From: Dioscorea cayenensis subsp. rotundata
Lineage: Eukaryota; Streptophyta; Magnoliopsida; Dioscoreales; Dioscoreaceae
Direction of reading: 5' to 3'
DNA length: 64,000 nt
Assembly (NCBI RefSeq): GCF_009730915.1
Contig: NC_052492.1
Coordinates: 62,001 to 126,000 of the forward strand
Part shown: positions 1-13,400 of the stretch, one piece after another
How the letters are laid out: each line of letters opens with the position of its first letter
Position numbering within the stretch: position 1 is the stretch's first letter
Translations under genes and position numbers: made by a program
Notes under the pieces: model-generated
What the model saw: the letters and a program-made list of their open reading frames with translations, nothing else
Database searches by the model: none
Told to the model about the DNA's origin: nothing

Positions 1-447
1 TAACCAAGACATTTTGGAAATATTATTTTTTTATTTTACAATTTGCTATATATAATTAAAAAAGAAATATGTTTCAAAAAATATTATTTTATTTACAAAT
101 TGATACAAATAAGCTTGAAAAATTATACATTCATAAAAAAAATATTTGTAAAAATTTATTTTAAAATTGTTAAATACTTTTTTCTTTGAATAAAGTGGAT
201 AAACCACCAATTTATTAAAAAAGAAGAGAACAGAAGAGTACATAAGAGAGGAAACAACAAACAAGAAAAAGACTAAGAGTGAATAACATACTGGAATCTT
301 CACCAAAGATGATGAGAATAGTGAGCAGAAGCAAGACAAGAAGAAAGAGAAAATGAAACAAGCTGGGGCGGTGAAGGCTACCGTTTAGAGACACAGGCCT
401 GCCCAGTAACAAGAAGAGGAGGACTACTCCTGGTCAGCAGTGTGCAT
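1..447. other. AT-rich non-genic sequence, left edge
   Basis: No open frame resembles a known protein. The first 200 bases are strongly AT-rich. The segment from about 200 to 447 lies downstream (3') of the minus-strand LINE remnant and may include its 3' untranslated end. I see no clear poly(A) tail, which would appear here as poly(T), and no target-site duplication. Confidence 0.5.
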
Positions 448-2788
448 CTAATCGCCGATAAGATCAGTAGGTCTAGTGCTCAGGAAGTTGAGGGATCGCT
501 TGATCCTTTGGGTGGCCTCTAAGGTTTCCTGTTGAAGATTCTCGGGATCTGTTGAAAGCCAAAAAAACAGCATATTAGCAGACTTGTATAAAATTGAAAG
601 AATAGGTAGACAAGTAAGATTAAAAATGCGATTGTTTCGTTCAAGACAAATATTCCAGATGATGGCTCTAGAACAGATGTCCCACATGTTCCGAAGAGAA
701 GAAGTTAATGAGAGGATCCAATTGGTCCAAATATTGAATACTGAGGATGGGGAAGACTCAATATCAAGGATTTGTCTGAAGAAGGACCAAATACGCTTCG
801 AATATATGCAACCAAGAAAAAGATGTTCCACTGTTTTTGAGCTATTATGACAAATAATGCATGTGTCAGTGGCATTAGGATTGCAGCCTTTTTTGAACAG
901 ATTATCAAGAGTTAGAATTTTGTTTTCCCTGACCATCCAGTAGAATAAAGTGATTTTGCTTGAAGATTTGGATTTCCAGAAATGAGGATATAGATGACTG
1001 CGAAGCCCTCCATCAATTAAGAAATTGTAGAAGGATTTGACAGAGAAAATACCATTTTTTCAAGAGGCCATGAATAAGAGTCCTCTTAATAATTGATACA
1101 TGATCGAAAATGAGGAAGTATGGTGTTAATCCCAGCCCAGAACAAGGATTTATTTCTTGGTGGGTGCTGAAATAGGAATCCAGGTGACCCATTAAAAGAG
1201 TAGTTTGCGTTGATAATCTTGGACCAACAAGAGTTCGGTGCAGTAGTGATCTTCCACCACCATTTTCCAAGTAAGGCTTTGTTGAACTCCTGTAGATCAA
1301 GAATTCCCTATCCACCCATGTTACGGGGACGGCAAATCCTTTTCCAAGTGACTAATCTGATACCCTTAGATCCAAGATAGGGCCCTTTCCACAAAAAATC
1401 TCTTCTAATCTTATCAATCTCATGAATGACCAAGACTAGTAGTTTGAATACTGACATCCAGTAAACTGGTAGGGTTGAAAGAACAAAGTTAATAAGGGTT
1501 AGACGACCCCCCAAAGAAAGGTATAAAAGCTTTCCAGGGAGTGAGTCTAGATCGGACAGAATCAATAAGCTTTGTCCAATCTTGTCGTCTAGGCCATTTT
1601 CTAGAAAGGGGAACTCCAGAGTATGTAATATGAAGACAATCCCTATTGCAGTTTAGAATTTTTGCAGAAGAAGAGTGAGGGTGAAATCCATAATTTGTGG
1701 AAAACAGACAGCTCTTCTAGTAATTTATTGAGAGACCAGAACAACCTTCAACTAGATAAAGAATTAATTTAATTATTTGAAGATCTTCGTGCCCTCCAAC
1801 TGAGAAAATGATTAGATCGTCCATGTATTGTAAATGACAGATGCTATTTGAATGGTCAATTTGAACTCCAACCAGTACTTTGGAATTAATAGCGTGATTG
1901 AACATAGTGATGAGGGTGTCTGTTGCTAAAGTAAAAAGAAGAGATGAAAGGGGGTCACCTTATCTTAAGCCCTTTTACAGCGGATATACTCTTGAATAGT
2001 TCCATTAATGAGAATTTGCGTTTTTGCAGTATTGAGAATGGTATGTATCCAATTAATCCAGCGATTGCCAAAACCTCTAGCTGCTAGCATCTCAAGTAGA
2101 AAATTCCAATCTAGTGAATCAAAGGTTTTCGCAAAATCAACTTTAAAACAAAATCCAAGACGTTTCTTTTTTTAAAGATTAAAAATCACTTCCTGGGCAG
2201 CAATAATGTTATTTGCGATGCATCCGGCTTTAATAAATCTAGATTGAGAATCATTGACTAGAAAATTAATCACTTTACTCAACATAGAGGCGAGAATATT
2301 GGAAATGATTTTGCATGTAGAATTGATGATGCTTATAGGTCTAAATTCTGAAACCTCAGTAGGAGCTTTTGTTTTGGCAATAAGCATGATGTGAACCCAA
2401 TTAAGGCGTTCATAGTTAATAGAACCATTATAAAAATCACCACAAAGCTTAATAAGGTCTTCCTGAATGAAATTCCAGCGCTTTTGAAAAAAGAATATCG
2501 GGAAACCATCTGGTCCAAGAGCCTTATCCGCATTTAACTCAAACACATCATGCTTAATTTCTTTAGTGGTGAAAAGGTGTTCGAGGGAAGAGAGATCAAC
2601 TCTATCCTTGTAATCAAATAGGTATTGCCAATTAAGTAATAATCTATGAGGTATTGGAGAACCGAGCACGGCTTGAAAGTGTTCAGTAAAGACTTTATCA
2701 ATTTCATGATTTCCTTCAATCCAAAGTCCATTATTGCGAATATGGGGTGGGGTATGAAGTTTTTATTCCTTCTGCCATTAGCTAGCAA
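448..2788 (-). pseudogene. Decayed, 5'-truncated L1-type LINE (reverse transcriptase plus zf-RVT)
   Basis: On the minus strand the pieces of a plant non-LTR retrotransposon ORF2 follow in order, but in several frames. About 2788-2670 is the lead-in to the RT domain. 2669-2172 is the RT start, with a KALGPDGFP motif and later FRPISI. About 2160-1910 reads FKVDFAKTFDSLDW and then GDPLS. 1905-1717 carries the YMDD catalytic box. 1565-1308 is the conserved 'GGRLTLI...LPVYWMSVF...RRDFLWKG' connection. 936-448 is a zinc-binding zf-RVT domain (CIICH...EHLFLGC). The endonuclease domain expected upstream of RT is absent, so the copy is 5'-truncated, as is usual for LINEs. Frameshifts and an in-frame stop show that it is dead. 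Exact ends and target duplication were not found. Confidence 0.88.
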
Positions 2789-4323
2789 ATGAAATAATTT
2801 TGTATTTGAGTTACCCTTTTAAAAAATATAGAATTGTTTGATATTTTACAAATTGATTTGTATAGTTTTTTTAAAATTTATTGTTTTGTCAGTTGCTGTT
2901 TTTTTACTCTTTAAAAAGTTATGGTTTAAGAAATAAATAATTACTTACAAACTTTTACTGTTTGGCTCTTGACAATATTTGAGTGGGTTTTATGATAACA
3001 ATTTTTTAAATTATTTTGTTGACTCTTGGTTTCTCATAGATTAGTATAAATTAATATATATATAATATAATGTAATATAAAAAACAAAAAACAAACATTT
3101 TTTGAGGAGAAATATCATCAATCGATAGTTTCTCAAAAGTTATTAACTTGACAGGCAAGAACAACATTGTTTTCCCTGTTGTTCCCTTGAGATTAACGTT
3201 TCCTGCCTATCAAGTTGATACCTTTGAGGAGCTTTGAGCCTTTGACATTGATTTGTATATTTTTTTAAGATTTATTATTTCTTCACTTGGTTTTTTTTTT
3301 TTATAAATCAGTATAAATATTCTTAAAAAAAAATAATGGTTTTATAAATAAAAAGTTATATACATCTTTTACTGTTTGTCTATTGACATTATTTAATTGG
3401 GTTATTCAACAATTTTTTAAATTATCATGTTGTCCCTTGGTTTCTTATATATTAGTATAAATTACTATATATAGTATAGAAAATATATATTTTAAGATGA
3501 TATGGATGATAGTTCATGGTTTTCTTTCTTCACTTTTTATTTGTCATTTATGTGTGACTTTCCCCTCACTTATTGTTACCCTGTCTAATTTTCCCTCTTG
3601 TCCCATTTTATTTTATTTTTTTAAAAATCAAGGATTAAATTAGAATATTTAATATCTTAATAAAAAGGTGAGACTATGTAATATAACATTGTTTAAACAC
3701 TAAAAAAAAAAATATCTTAATTTACTACAGCAAATAATTACGGTCAAGTCTCTAAAATTTTAAGATTTTAAAATCATCATTAAAAATTTATGGTTTTAAA
3801 TTTCCTAACAATTTGTTGATCTTGTAATTTTTTTTTTTAATTAGATATATGCAAATCAGATAATTTTGGGAAGTGTAAGTAGTAATTATGTATGAATGGT
3901 TTTAATGCTCACAGTTACAGTGACGCTGTCAATATTTGTTCCGACGAGTAAAAAAAGGGAAAGATTTTGGCTAGTTTGTAATGTTGACTCTTTGTACCCT
4001 GTTTTTTATATTAATAAAAATTATAAAATAGCTCTCAGAGCTCTTTCTCTTAAATAAATAAATAAATAAATTTTTAAAAAAAAGGGAAAGATTTTGGCTG
4101 GTGAGTCCATGAGGTGTTGTTGTTATGAAGAGAAACACTCATCCCATTTTAGCGTATAGCAGCACAACAATAAGAGGTTCATTATGAACTTATGACTCAT
4201 AACACTGAGCTCGAGTTCACGATGTGATGGTGAATTAGCCAATTGCTTCACAGCATCCATAATGGCACATCGGTAAATATAACCAAACATCAAGAGCTTT
4301 TTGTAAGTTACCAAAAATTTCCT
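2789..4323. other. Intergenic AT-rich region upstream of GCN1
   Basis: No coding sequence is recognisable. It contains a duplicated 0.2 kb block (reported separately) with an imperfect inverted repeat between the copies, several A/T homopolymer runs, and a short AAAT-type repeat near 4050-4075. The right end must contain the promoter of the downstream GCN1 gene. No convincing TATA box was identified. Confidence 0.55.
2852..3469. repeat. Two direct copies of a ~210-bp block separated by an imperfect inverted repeat
   Basis: Positions 2852-3058 and 3247-3469 are diverged copies of one sequence. Both start with attgatttgtata, share the 'cttttactgtttg' and 'acaattttttaaatta' stretches, and end with 'ttagtataaatta'. 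The ~190-bp spacer contains arms at about 3132-3160 and 3201-3229 that are imperfect reverse complements; the core is ttgacaggca against tgcctatcaa. This could be the remains of two related non-autonomous elements, or a local duplication. It encodes nothing recognisable. Confidence 0.6.
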
Positions 4324-4332
4324 AAACCCTAG
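4324..4332 (+). promoter_or_regulatory. Telo-box-like motif AAACCCTAG upstream of GCN1
   Basis: AAACCCTAG lies 119 bases upstream of the GCN1 start codon. Telo-boxes (AAACCCTAA and close variants) are known plant promoter or 5'-leader elements common in translation-related genes. Function here is inferred from position only. Confidence 0.4.
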
Positions 4333-4450
4333 CCCTCCCATTCCTTGTCTGATCATCTGATCGTTGGCCTCCAGTAACCTCTGGAGCAGGGGAAAACCGA
4401 GCTCATCTTCATCCCTTCACGTCTGGATCACTCGAGGGTTCTTCCTGGCA

Positions 4451-7400
4451 ATGGACGTGCTGCGAGCCGCCGCCGAGGAGGTCTCGACTTCGTCCACGAA
4501 GCTGCGGATTCAGATCTTTCGCCAAAGATTGACTCCTATTTTGCAAGATACAAGTGGTTCGATTCGTTTCCATTGTTTTCTCTTGTTTGAGAATTTCTTG
4601 AAATTTTTTGCAGTTGTTTTCAATCGCTGATACGTTTCTATTGTTTTATTTTGTTTGAGAATTTCTTGAAATTTTTTGCGGTTGTTTTCAATCGCCAATT
4701 TGTGATTTTTCTGAACCACTGCTTGCACTGCTCTTATTTCTAGGCTCCATTTATTGTTTTCGATCGCTAGCATTTTGATCATTTCTTGTGCCATTGATCA
4801 ATGTGAAATAGTTTCGGAGTTCTTGAGAATTGTGGTGATGGTGGAGAAGAATTCTACCTGAAGTCTTTGTTTTCTCATGTCTCATGGCAATAATCTTATT
4901 TAGCTACGATAGAACTGAGCAAATAATGGAACCGTGAGTACTGTGATTTCAGAAGAATAGAGATTGTTGCTGAGGGTTCTGTTGTGCATTAGGAAATTTG
5001 AATTAGTTTAGTTTTCATTAGTGTTTGGATCATATCTTGCTTATTCTGGTATTTAATTTAGGTGTTGGAGTGACTGAATTATATCCTCTTCTTTCTTTGT
5101 TTCTTTGATTCATGGACAATAATTCTTCTTATGTGCTTGATGAACTTAATTATAATTTGCTTGAGAAAGGAAATTCTACTGGGAGATTTTAATCTATAAA
5201 TTTGTTGACAGAGATTTCATTTTTTCCATTTCTTTTGGGTTTACAGATTTATCAGATGGAGTTGCATCTTTATTGGTGGACATTATTTTCCAAACTTTGC
5301 CTATTTATGATGATCGACATTCGACAATTGCTGTTGATGATTTGATAGTTAAGGGTTTAGGTGAAGCTATCTTCATGAAGTATTTTGCGACATCACTTAT
5401 ACAGTCTATGGAAAAGCATGTAAAGATTTATAGCCCTGTTGGATGTTACAAGCTTCTCAAATGGTCATTCCTTCTCTTGAGATGGAGTCAGTTTGCCTCT
5501 GCCTCTAAAAATGGTTTTTCAAGACTTGTCTGTGCACAAGCATCTTTATGCCAGATCCTTATGCAAGGATCTTACCACTTACGTGGAGCTTGCAAAAAGT
5601 TGTTTGTACATCTCTTCACTGAGGTATTTTATGATTAGTGGTTTCAACTCTTGAATTTTTTTTTTTGTAGAAATGCCCCTATCCCGCCAACCCAGACATA
5701 TCTCATCCCCTGTTTTTGTTACCATCACACTTGCAGTTTCCGAATATGTATAAGGCCTATATTGAAGAGCTTAAGGATACAAGAATTCCTGGGAGAGATG
5801 GTGCTCATCTTATTGGAATATTAGTTGATTTTTCAACTACAAATACTTCTTTGTTGGATGAGTACAAGGTAGAAGTTATTGTTTTTTTTTATCCTTCCTG
5901 TTCTCTTTGTTTAAAAATGATCTGTATTTTTGCAAGAATTTTCAGTTGAAAGAAATTCTTTCCCTTTTTTGTCAAATGTTCAAGACACCATTCTATTTTA
6001 AATAATATGTGGACTATTGTTTGACCCTTATTTTCCTTATTCAGTTGATATTTCTTGAATTCTATATCAAAGTAGTGCTAAATTCCAAGGAGAAGCCATC
6101 AATAGCACTTTCAGAAGCTTTTCGACCACTTTTCACCCTAATTGGCCATGAAGATTTCAAAACTCTCTTGGTTCCTGCTTCCCTTAAAATGCTAAAGCGC
6201 AACCCAGAACTGGTAATGGAGTCTATAGCGGACCTGCTTGAATCAGTCAATCTTGATTTGAGTAAATATGCAATTGAGTTCATTTCAATTCTCCTGCCAC
6301 AAGCTCGGCATGCTGATGAAGAGAGGAGGGTTAAGGCTTTAACGGTTATAGGCTGCCTGAGTCAAAAGTCAAGTGACCCAGATGCGGTATCTGCAATCTT
6401 CAATGCCATCAAAGCCATTTTAGGAGGTCAGGTGATACTTTCTTGTGTCTTAAAAAAACCATGACATTGATTCACAGAGTCTACTTTTCACGGCTGCTTT
6501 GAGCTTCATGTTTCGTATTGTCTGTTATATCAGTTACTTACATGGCCTTTCCTTGAACAGGCTCAGAGGGAAAGCTGACACTCCCTTCCCAGAGAACTGG
6601 TATGGTGTATGCTTTGAGAGAATTGTCAAGGAACCCTTGCGGAAAGTCTTTGAGTAAATTGGTGCCATCCATAACTAGCTTCCTCTTGTCATTTTACAAA
6701 GATGATGGTAAATACTTTAATGCTCTCTCTTAGTCATTTTTTGATGTAAATTTTTTTAATGCTTTCTCTTACTGCTTTACTCCATCACTTCTTTCTTCCA
6801 CAAATACATTAGTGTATGTCAACATCAATGTATCTCTTTAATGCAGGAAGTGAGGAAGTAAAGTTGGCAGTCTTGTCTGCTCTAGCATCCTGGGTATCAA
6901 AAACTGCTGAAGCTGTTCAAGCGGATCTTGTTTCTTTTATTGGTGCAGGTTTGAAAGAGAAGGAAACCTTAAGAAAGGGGCATCTTAAATGTTTGCAAAT
7001 TGTTTGCAAGAATTCCGAGTCATTAACAAGGGTAGGAAGTTCATTGTTTTCCTTAGATGCTTTCCTTGCTTGCTGAAATAAGTAGTGCAGGTTTGATTGA
7101 TTTGTCATTGAACTCACCTGCTGTTTCTGGCAACCAATGTTTCTTTCAGGTGTCATCTTTACTGGACCCTCTTGTTCAGTTAGTTAAATCTGGATTTACA
7201 AAAGCATCACAGAGGTTGGATGGGATTTATGCCCTGTATGCTGTAGCTAAAATTGCCTCAGCTGACCCCAGAGCAGGTTCTTTTCATTATTATATTTCTT
7301 AACTTGCGTAATACGTATAGATTGATTAACCATTGTAAAAGAAGGCCGTGAATGAATCTTGCAGAGGAGGTTCTCCAGAAGGAAAAGGTTTGGATGGTGA

Positions 7401-10400
7401 TTGCTCAGAATGAGTCTACATTTATTCCTCTAAATATGGTAATTAGAACCTCTTGAAGATGGTCTTACTTCAATTCTGATATACATATATATATATATAT
7501 ATATTATTTTGGGAAGATTTTCCCACCTTGTTATGTTCTGGATACTCTCAATATTTGATTGACTGCCTTCGATGAACTAGTTCTCTCATTAATGGTTTTA
7601 TGCTAAACCCTTGCTTCATTTTTCATTCTTAGCAATCCAGTTACTATCCTATTTATTTTTCTGGTTTCTTGGTTTTACATGAACACATATTTATTGTTGT
7701 TACAACATTAACCACGAAAGCATATTTGTATGTACTGCTGTACAGGGAAGTTCTTTTCTTGATTTAAACTTCTTTTTTTCTCTCTTTCTGTAAAAGCACA
7801 TTTGTTACATTCTCAACAGGTTCTAAAGCTACCAATTGAGGATTGCCTAGCATGCATTGATCTTCTCGAAGTGCTGCTTATCGAACATGTAAACAGGTTG
7901 TCAACTGTTCCTTGTTTCATACTAGACATTTCTTTGGGTGATCTCTAACTACCGTGTTACCATTGCAGAGTGCTAGACACCTTGTCGGTAAAATCCATGT
8001 TTCAGGTAAATTGAGTTTTTACCTAGCTGCTACTGAGATGCTCTATTTTACTATGGAGTTAGTGTTTGCTCTGTGCAGTTATTACTTTATATGCTTTGCC
8101 ATCCAAGTTGGGATGTTCGTAGAGTTGCTCGTGAGACTACCAGGAAGATCAGCTCTGCATCTTCTATTTTATTAGAGGACCTCTTTCTTGAGTTTTCAAG
8201 TTGGTTGTCAGTTCTTGGGGAACGGATCTTTCTCTCTAAAGCAAGGTCTGTTCTTAGTGGAAATCTATGTTGCTTTAAAACATATATATGGATAACTGTT
8301 GTTGCATGATGGGATCTTTATTGGTATTGCTATCAATGGTATATGTTGTACTATCTCTTAACAGTAGACAACATAACTCATTTGCTTGCTATGATTGTGA
8401 TGCAAAGTTGGAGCTGTATCTAATACAAATATATTTTGTGAAGGCATCTTATGTTGAGCAGTTATCCTTTTGCTTGAAATTGAATGTTGCAGTTCCTTTT
8501 AATTGACTTACACTATTTATTTCAGTTGTTCTAGCAGCTACTTCTCATGGTATAGTTATGATTTCTTGAATTTAAGTACTTGTTTCATTTTGCTTTTGGC
8601 TGCTGTAGTTTAAAATTGCTGAAAAGTTCACATGAATCTTTTGCAGTGACATGGACGGTGCTTTTGATGCTCAGGTTCCTTTTCTTCCTTCTACCGAGGT
8701 ATTAGTGAAGTGCTTGTTTTTGATTGCACCTGCTGCTCTGGCTAGTAGCCAAAGGATTTGTTCCCGGCTTATTTTGTGCTCTCACCATCCCTGCATAGCT
8801 AGCACTGGTCGCAGGCGCACAGTGTGGAAGGTATCCTGCTGTTCCTCTGATTAGATGTAACTTTGTCTGGCGGTTTTATGCTATGAAAGGATATCTTTGT
8901 TCTTGTTAATCAGAAGAGAACAAGGGATAATATTCTGGCATTTCTGTTAATATTGAAAAGTCCTGATTGTTCTGATATTTTTTGTGATGCGTTATTACCT
9001 TATTGTGCCATGTGACATTTTTTAATAAACAATTCTCAATTTTTTGTTCTATGCTGGTTACTCTTGTTTATCACTTAGTGGCTGAATATTTATCAGACGT
9101 TATTATTTTCAATCATTTTTTTTAAATATTCATAATATGTTGCTATAGCTGTGATTAAGAGTCTAATTCTCTATTAGCAGATTTATTTGCATTCTAGAAC
9201 ATTATTTGTTGATTTGCACATGGCAGACTCAATGTTTATGCTATACTTTTCAATTTATTTTCAGAGGCTTCAAAGAAATTTGTTGAGGAGTGGGCATGAT
9301 ATTATTGATATAATAGCAGCGAAGGTGGATACTATTTGCAAGGTAATAATCTTTATCATTCTGATCTATCTATCTGAGCAATAATGCATGCTTTAAGTTT
9401 TTCTTCAAAGCTATGTTCTATACCAACTTGTCAACTCTGTAGCTGTGCCTTGGAAAGATCGGCATGAGTTCAACCCAAACAAGAGACTGCCACCTCCAAG
9501 TGCTAAATGATTTCTTGAGAATTCTATCACAAGCTATTTTCGACATGTACATAATTTCATGAAATTGAAGTGTGCTTATGATGCATATAAAAGCTATGTT
9601 AGCTTCTTGATATGGTTGATATTTATAAATATTGTACTATTTTGATACATATTATCCTATTCTTCTGCACATTGTCAGCTCATCCTTGGACAAAGCTAAC
9701 CATAAGAAAAGGAAACCTTCATTTCAAGTGAACATGATGAATGAAAACTTTTGAATTTGCTGGCAATTATCTTATTTTATTTTATTTATTTTATATTTTT
9801 TTATTTTATGTTATGATTCCTTCATGGCATATTTAGATATGATACTAGAACTAAATGAAAGAATGATGTTTGTATATTAATATACTCACCTGAAATTTTG
9901 TTTTGCATGTTCAACTTGAGTTATGGAATCTGATACAGCCATTTCTTTTAGGATTTAATAGGGCCTTTGGGGCTAATGAGCCCCAATCCTATGGAGCAGT
10001 GTGCAGCCTTGAGTTCATTATCAACTTTGATGTCGATAACACCGGACAACTTGTTCTTGGCATTTGAAAAAGTGAGATGCAGCTTTTTTTTATTCTAATT
10101 ATTAAACGTTTTATCATGGTCTTTGTCTTTATCATAACTGCTATCGTTGTTGTTTGTTCAGCACTTTAACAAGCTTCCTGAATGTTTTTTGCATGACACA
10201 CTTTCAGAAAATGATATTAAGGTATACTGCTCTTTCATATTTCTCTTTTCTGTTTTATTTCTTCATTGATTCTAAATAAGTATGGATTAAGAGGATGAGA
10301 TTGCCCTTCAATGCAAATATGATTGTATTAGTTCATTTTCCTGGTTTTCTATTTACTACCTTTTTTAGGTACCACTACTTGTTCTTTGCCCTATTTTATA

Positions 10401-13400
10401 ATTTTACATAGAAAGTCTTATCATGGACTTTGATTTCGGATGAGCTTGAATGCATTGCCTGTAAATTACTTTCGTTTTGAGTGTCTCTAAATTACTGCTG
10501 TTACTAGGAATATGAAGTGCTCTTGGTTAATATACTAATTGAGTTGTTTTATCTGGTTGTCTTTGCCATGTTATTATTTTGAATTGTAATTTGTGAGTAG
10601 GTAAGTTGCTGGTGTGCTTGTGTTAATCGTGCGATATGGATATAGCCCTTTAGGCTTTCAAAAAGTTTATGGAGTATTAGTTAATTATTTATTTTTAATG
10701 AATTATATGTCCTTATGTTTGTTTATGCTTTACTGGTTTTGTAGTCTTGGATCCCTCAAGTCTTGTATTTATGAATTGAACTGAATATAAATGGGTTTTT
10801 GCTTATCGTCATTTGAGATTTCTGTAACTGGTGGGCATTTGAGTGAGATCTGATGAGTTATTTTCAGAATAGTGTGATTTTGCCGCATTAAAATACTATA
10901 TTTGTTTATACTTGATTATGTTACCCTCCTGTGAAGAGGCACGCAGAATGTGTTGGTGAACACTTTACATGTTTTCCACTGGGAAGTTATTGTTTGATAT
11001 TACCCTTACTGTTATATTGCCATTTCAGATCTTTTTTACTCCAGAAGGACAACTATCAAGTGAGCAAGGTGTTTATGTCGCGGAAGCTGTTGTGGCAAAA
11101 AACACAAAACTTCCTAAAGGTAGATTTCGGCTTTATGATGACCAAGATAGTATGGTAAGCCTCAATCTTTTTGTTTCTTGTAGGTTTGAATCACTTTATA
11201 TAAGATGCCATATTTCATATCTTCTTCCTTATTCATAGGATGGTGTTACATCAAGTCTTCCTACAAAGGACCAGAATAAAAGAGAATCTACTGGCTTGGG
11301 GAAAAAGGACACGAATAAGGCTACAAAGAAACCTGGTATGCCCATTTATCTTCCTTGTATATTAGTCATATCCATTCTTTTGAAACTATGCTGTACTAAA
11401 GCCTTCATTTCATGTACATTCTGCATATAGAGAAGGCTAAAACTGCAAAAGAGGAGGCAAGAGAATTGCTCCTAAAGGAGGAGTCGATTATTCATGAGAG
11501 AGTCAGTTTGTTACAAAAGAATCTTTCTATAATGCTTAAGGCTCTTGGTGAAATGGCCATTGCCAACCCAGTTTTTACACATGGTCAGCTTCCTTCAATG
11601 GTGAGCTTTTGCTAATATCTTTTATTAGCTGTCTTGTTTTATTTAGTGTAAAGTTTATGAAGGGTATATCTTTTGGAATAGCAATTGGTTTTCCTTTGAT
11701 GTGATGAGCTGTGAAGCTCCGTTGCACACAATGTTGTGCAACTATGTAGGTAACAGCTGGCCTATTGTTTTAATTGAATGCAAACTCAAACGTATTTGAG
11801 ACACTATTACAGGTGAAATGCTGATTTTTAATGTATTATTTGGAATCAGATGTAGAATATCTGATATCTATTTCTTATAGAGAACTTTGATCTTTTGTGA
11901 ACAAAACCAGATTTATAACTGACTGACTTCTTAATCCTTGATTCTGATAGTGAGGTGAATGTATCATTTTGGCCAAATACATTGTTGGAGTATATCTTCT
12001 TGTGCCGTGAGGAAGTATTTTGTTTGATTTTATGATCTTTATGAACTCATAACATCTATTTATTTCCCTTGCTGATGCTTGTCTCTGTCCTTTGCAGTGG
12101 CATAATGTTTTGGCTGCAACTTAATTTTTATTTTTCTGCAGGTTAAGTATGTAGATCCTTTATTGAGTTCAGCCATTGTAAGTGATGCTGCATATGGCAC
12201 CATGCTGCAGTTGTCCAGGTGCTTAGCTCCTCCTCTGTGTAACTGGGCTCCTGAAATTGCAGCTGCTTTACGTATTATATCGACCAAAGATGTGAATATG
12301 GTGTGTGAGATGATTCCACCTGTTGTTGATGGGGAAGTAAGCAAAAAACCACCATTAGGTCTGTTTGAACAAGTAGTTAGAGGTTTGTCAATATCCTGCA
12401 AAAGTGGACCTCTACCGGCAGATTCCTTTACGTTCATTTTTCCGGTATCATATTTTTCTTGCCACCAAATGTGCTGCAGTTGAGTCAGTTCGTAACATTC
12501 AGAGTTCTAAAAGTTCTTTGGTGGCAGATTTTGGGACAGATACTGCTTTCATCAAAAAAGACAGCTCTTCATGATGATGTACTACAGATACTTTCTCTGC
12601 ACCTGGATCCGATACTTCCTCTTCCTAGATCCCAGATGCTATCAGTTAAACTTTATCCTCATCCCCCTTCTGGTAACTCCAATTTTCGGGACGATGTTTA
12701 AGATCTCTGCTATTGTTTGCAGGTTCTGTACCATGTACTCGGTGTTGTTCCAGCTTATCAATCCTTGGTGGGACCGATGTTAAATGAATTGTGTTTAGGT
12801 CTGCAAGCTGATGAAGTGGCACAAGTGAGTTTTTCTTTTCTTTGTAAATATCTTATTTTACCATGGCTGCCACATTTTGATTGTTTTGTTTTTTGTTTTA
12901 TGCAGGCTCTTTCTGGAATTTATGCAAAAGATGTTCATGTGAGGCTTGCATGTCTAAATGCCATAAAATGCATTCCTGCTGTTGCTGGCCATTCTCTACC
13001 TCAGAATCTTGAGGTTGGGACACATATTTGGATCGCCTTACATGACCCAGATAAGGTTGCTGATTATTTATTATCATTATTTGTGATTTTTTTAATCAAT
13101 ATTGCTTGAGTAGATTTATTTGTTTTGTAAGGCTCCTTATTTTGCAATTTCCTTCAACATATTTACATGATCTGTTCACGTTTTCTACTGAAAACATTAG
13201 ATTAGTCAAACTTGTTTCCTTTATTATATAGCTTTCTTCAATTGTGGCAAGTGGCAACAGGAGTTTGAAATCTTTTATCAAAACTACTTCACTCAAGTTG
13301 TATATACTAACATACTAAGTTAATTTTTAGCATGTTGAATTGGAAAGGTCATCGGTGCCCTCTCACATGTTTAACTTGTCAATTTCCTATATCATTACTG

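Noticed and set aside
4364..4450. N-terminal extension of GCN1 upstream of 4451
   Set aside because: The frame is open, but there is no ATG before 4451; the homologous start region (EEVSTSSTK) follows directly from the 4451 start.
8831..9264. Possible U12-type intron in GCN1 (donor GTATCCTG)
   Set aside because: The donor is close to GTATCCTT, but no TTCCTTAAC-like branch site lies near the acceptor, and the acceptor looks like an ordinary U2 type.
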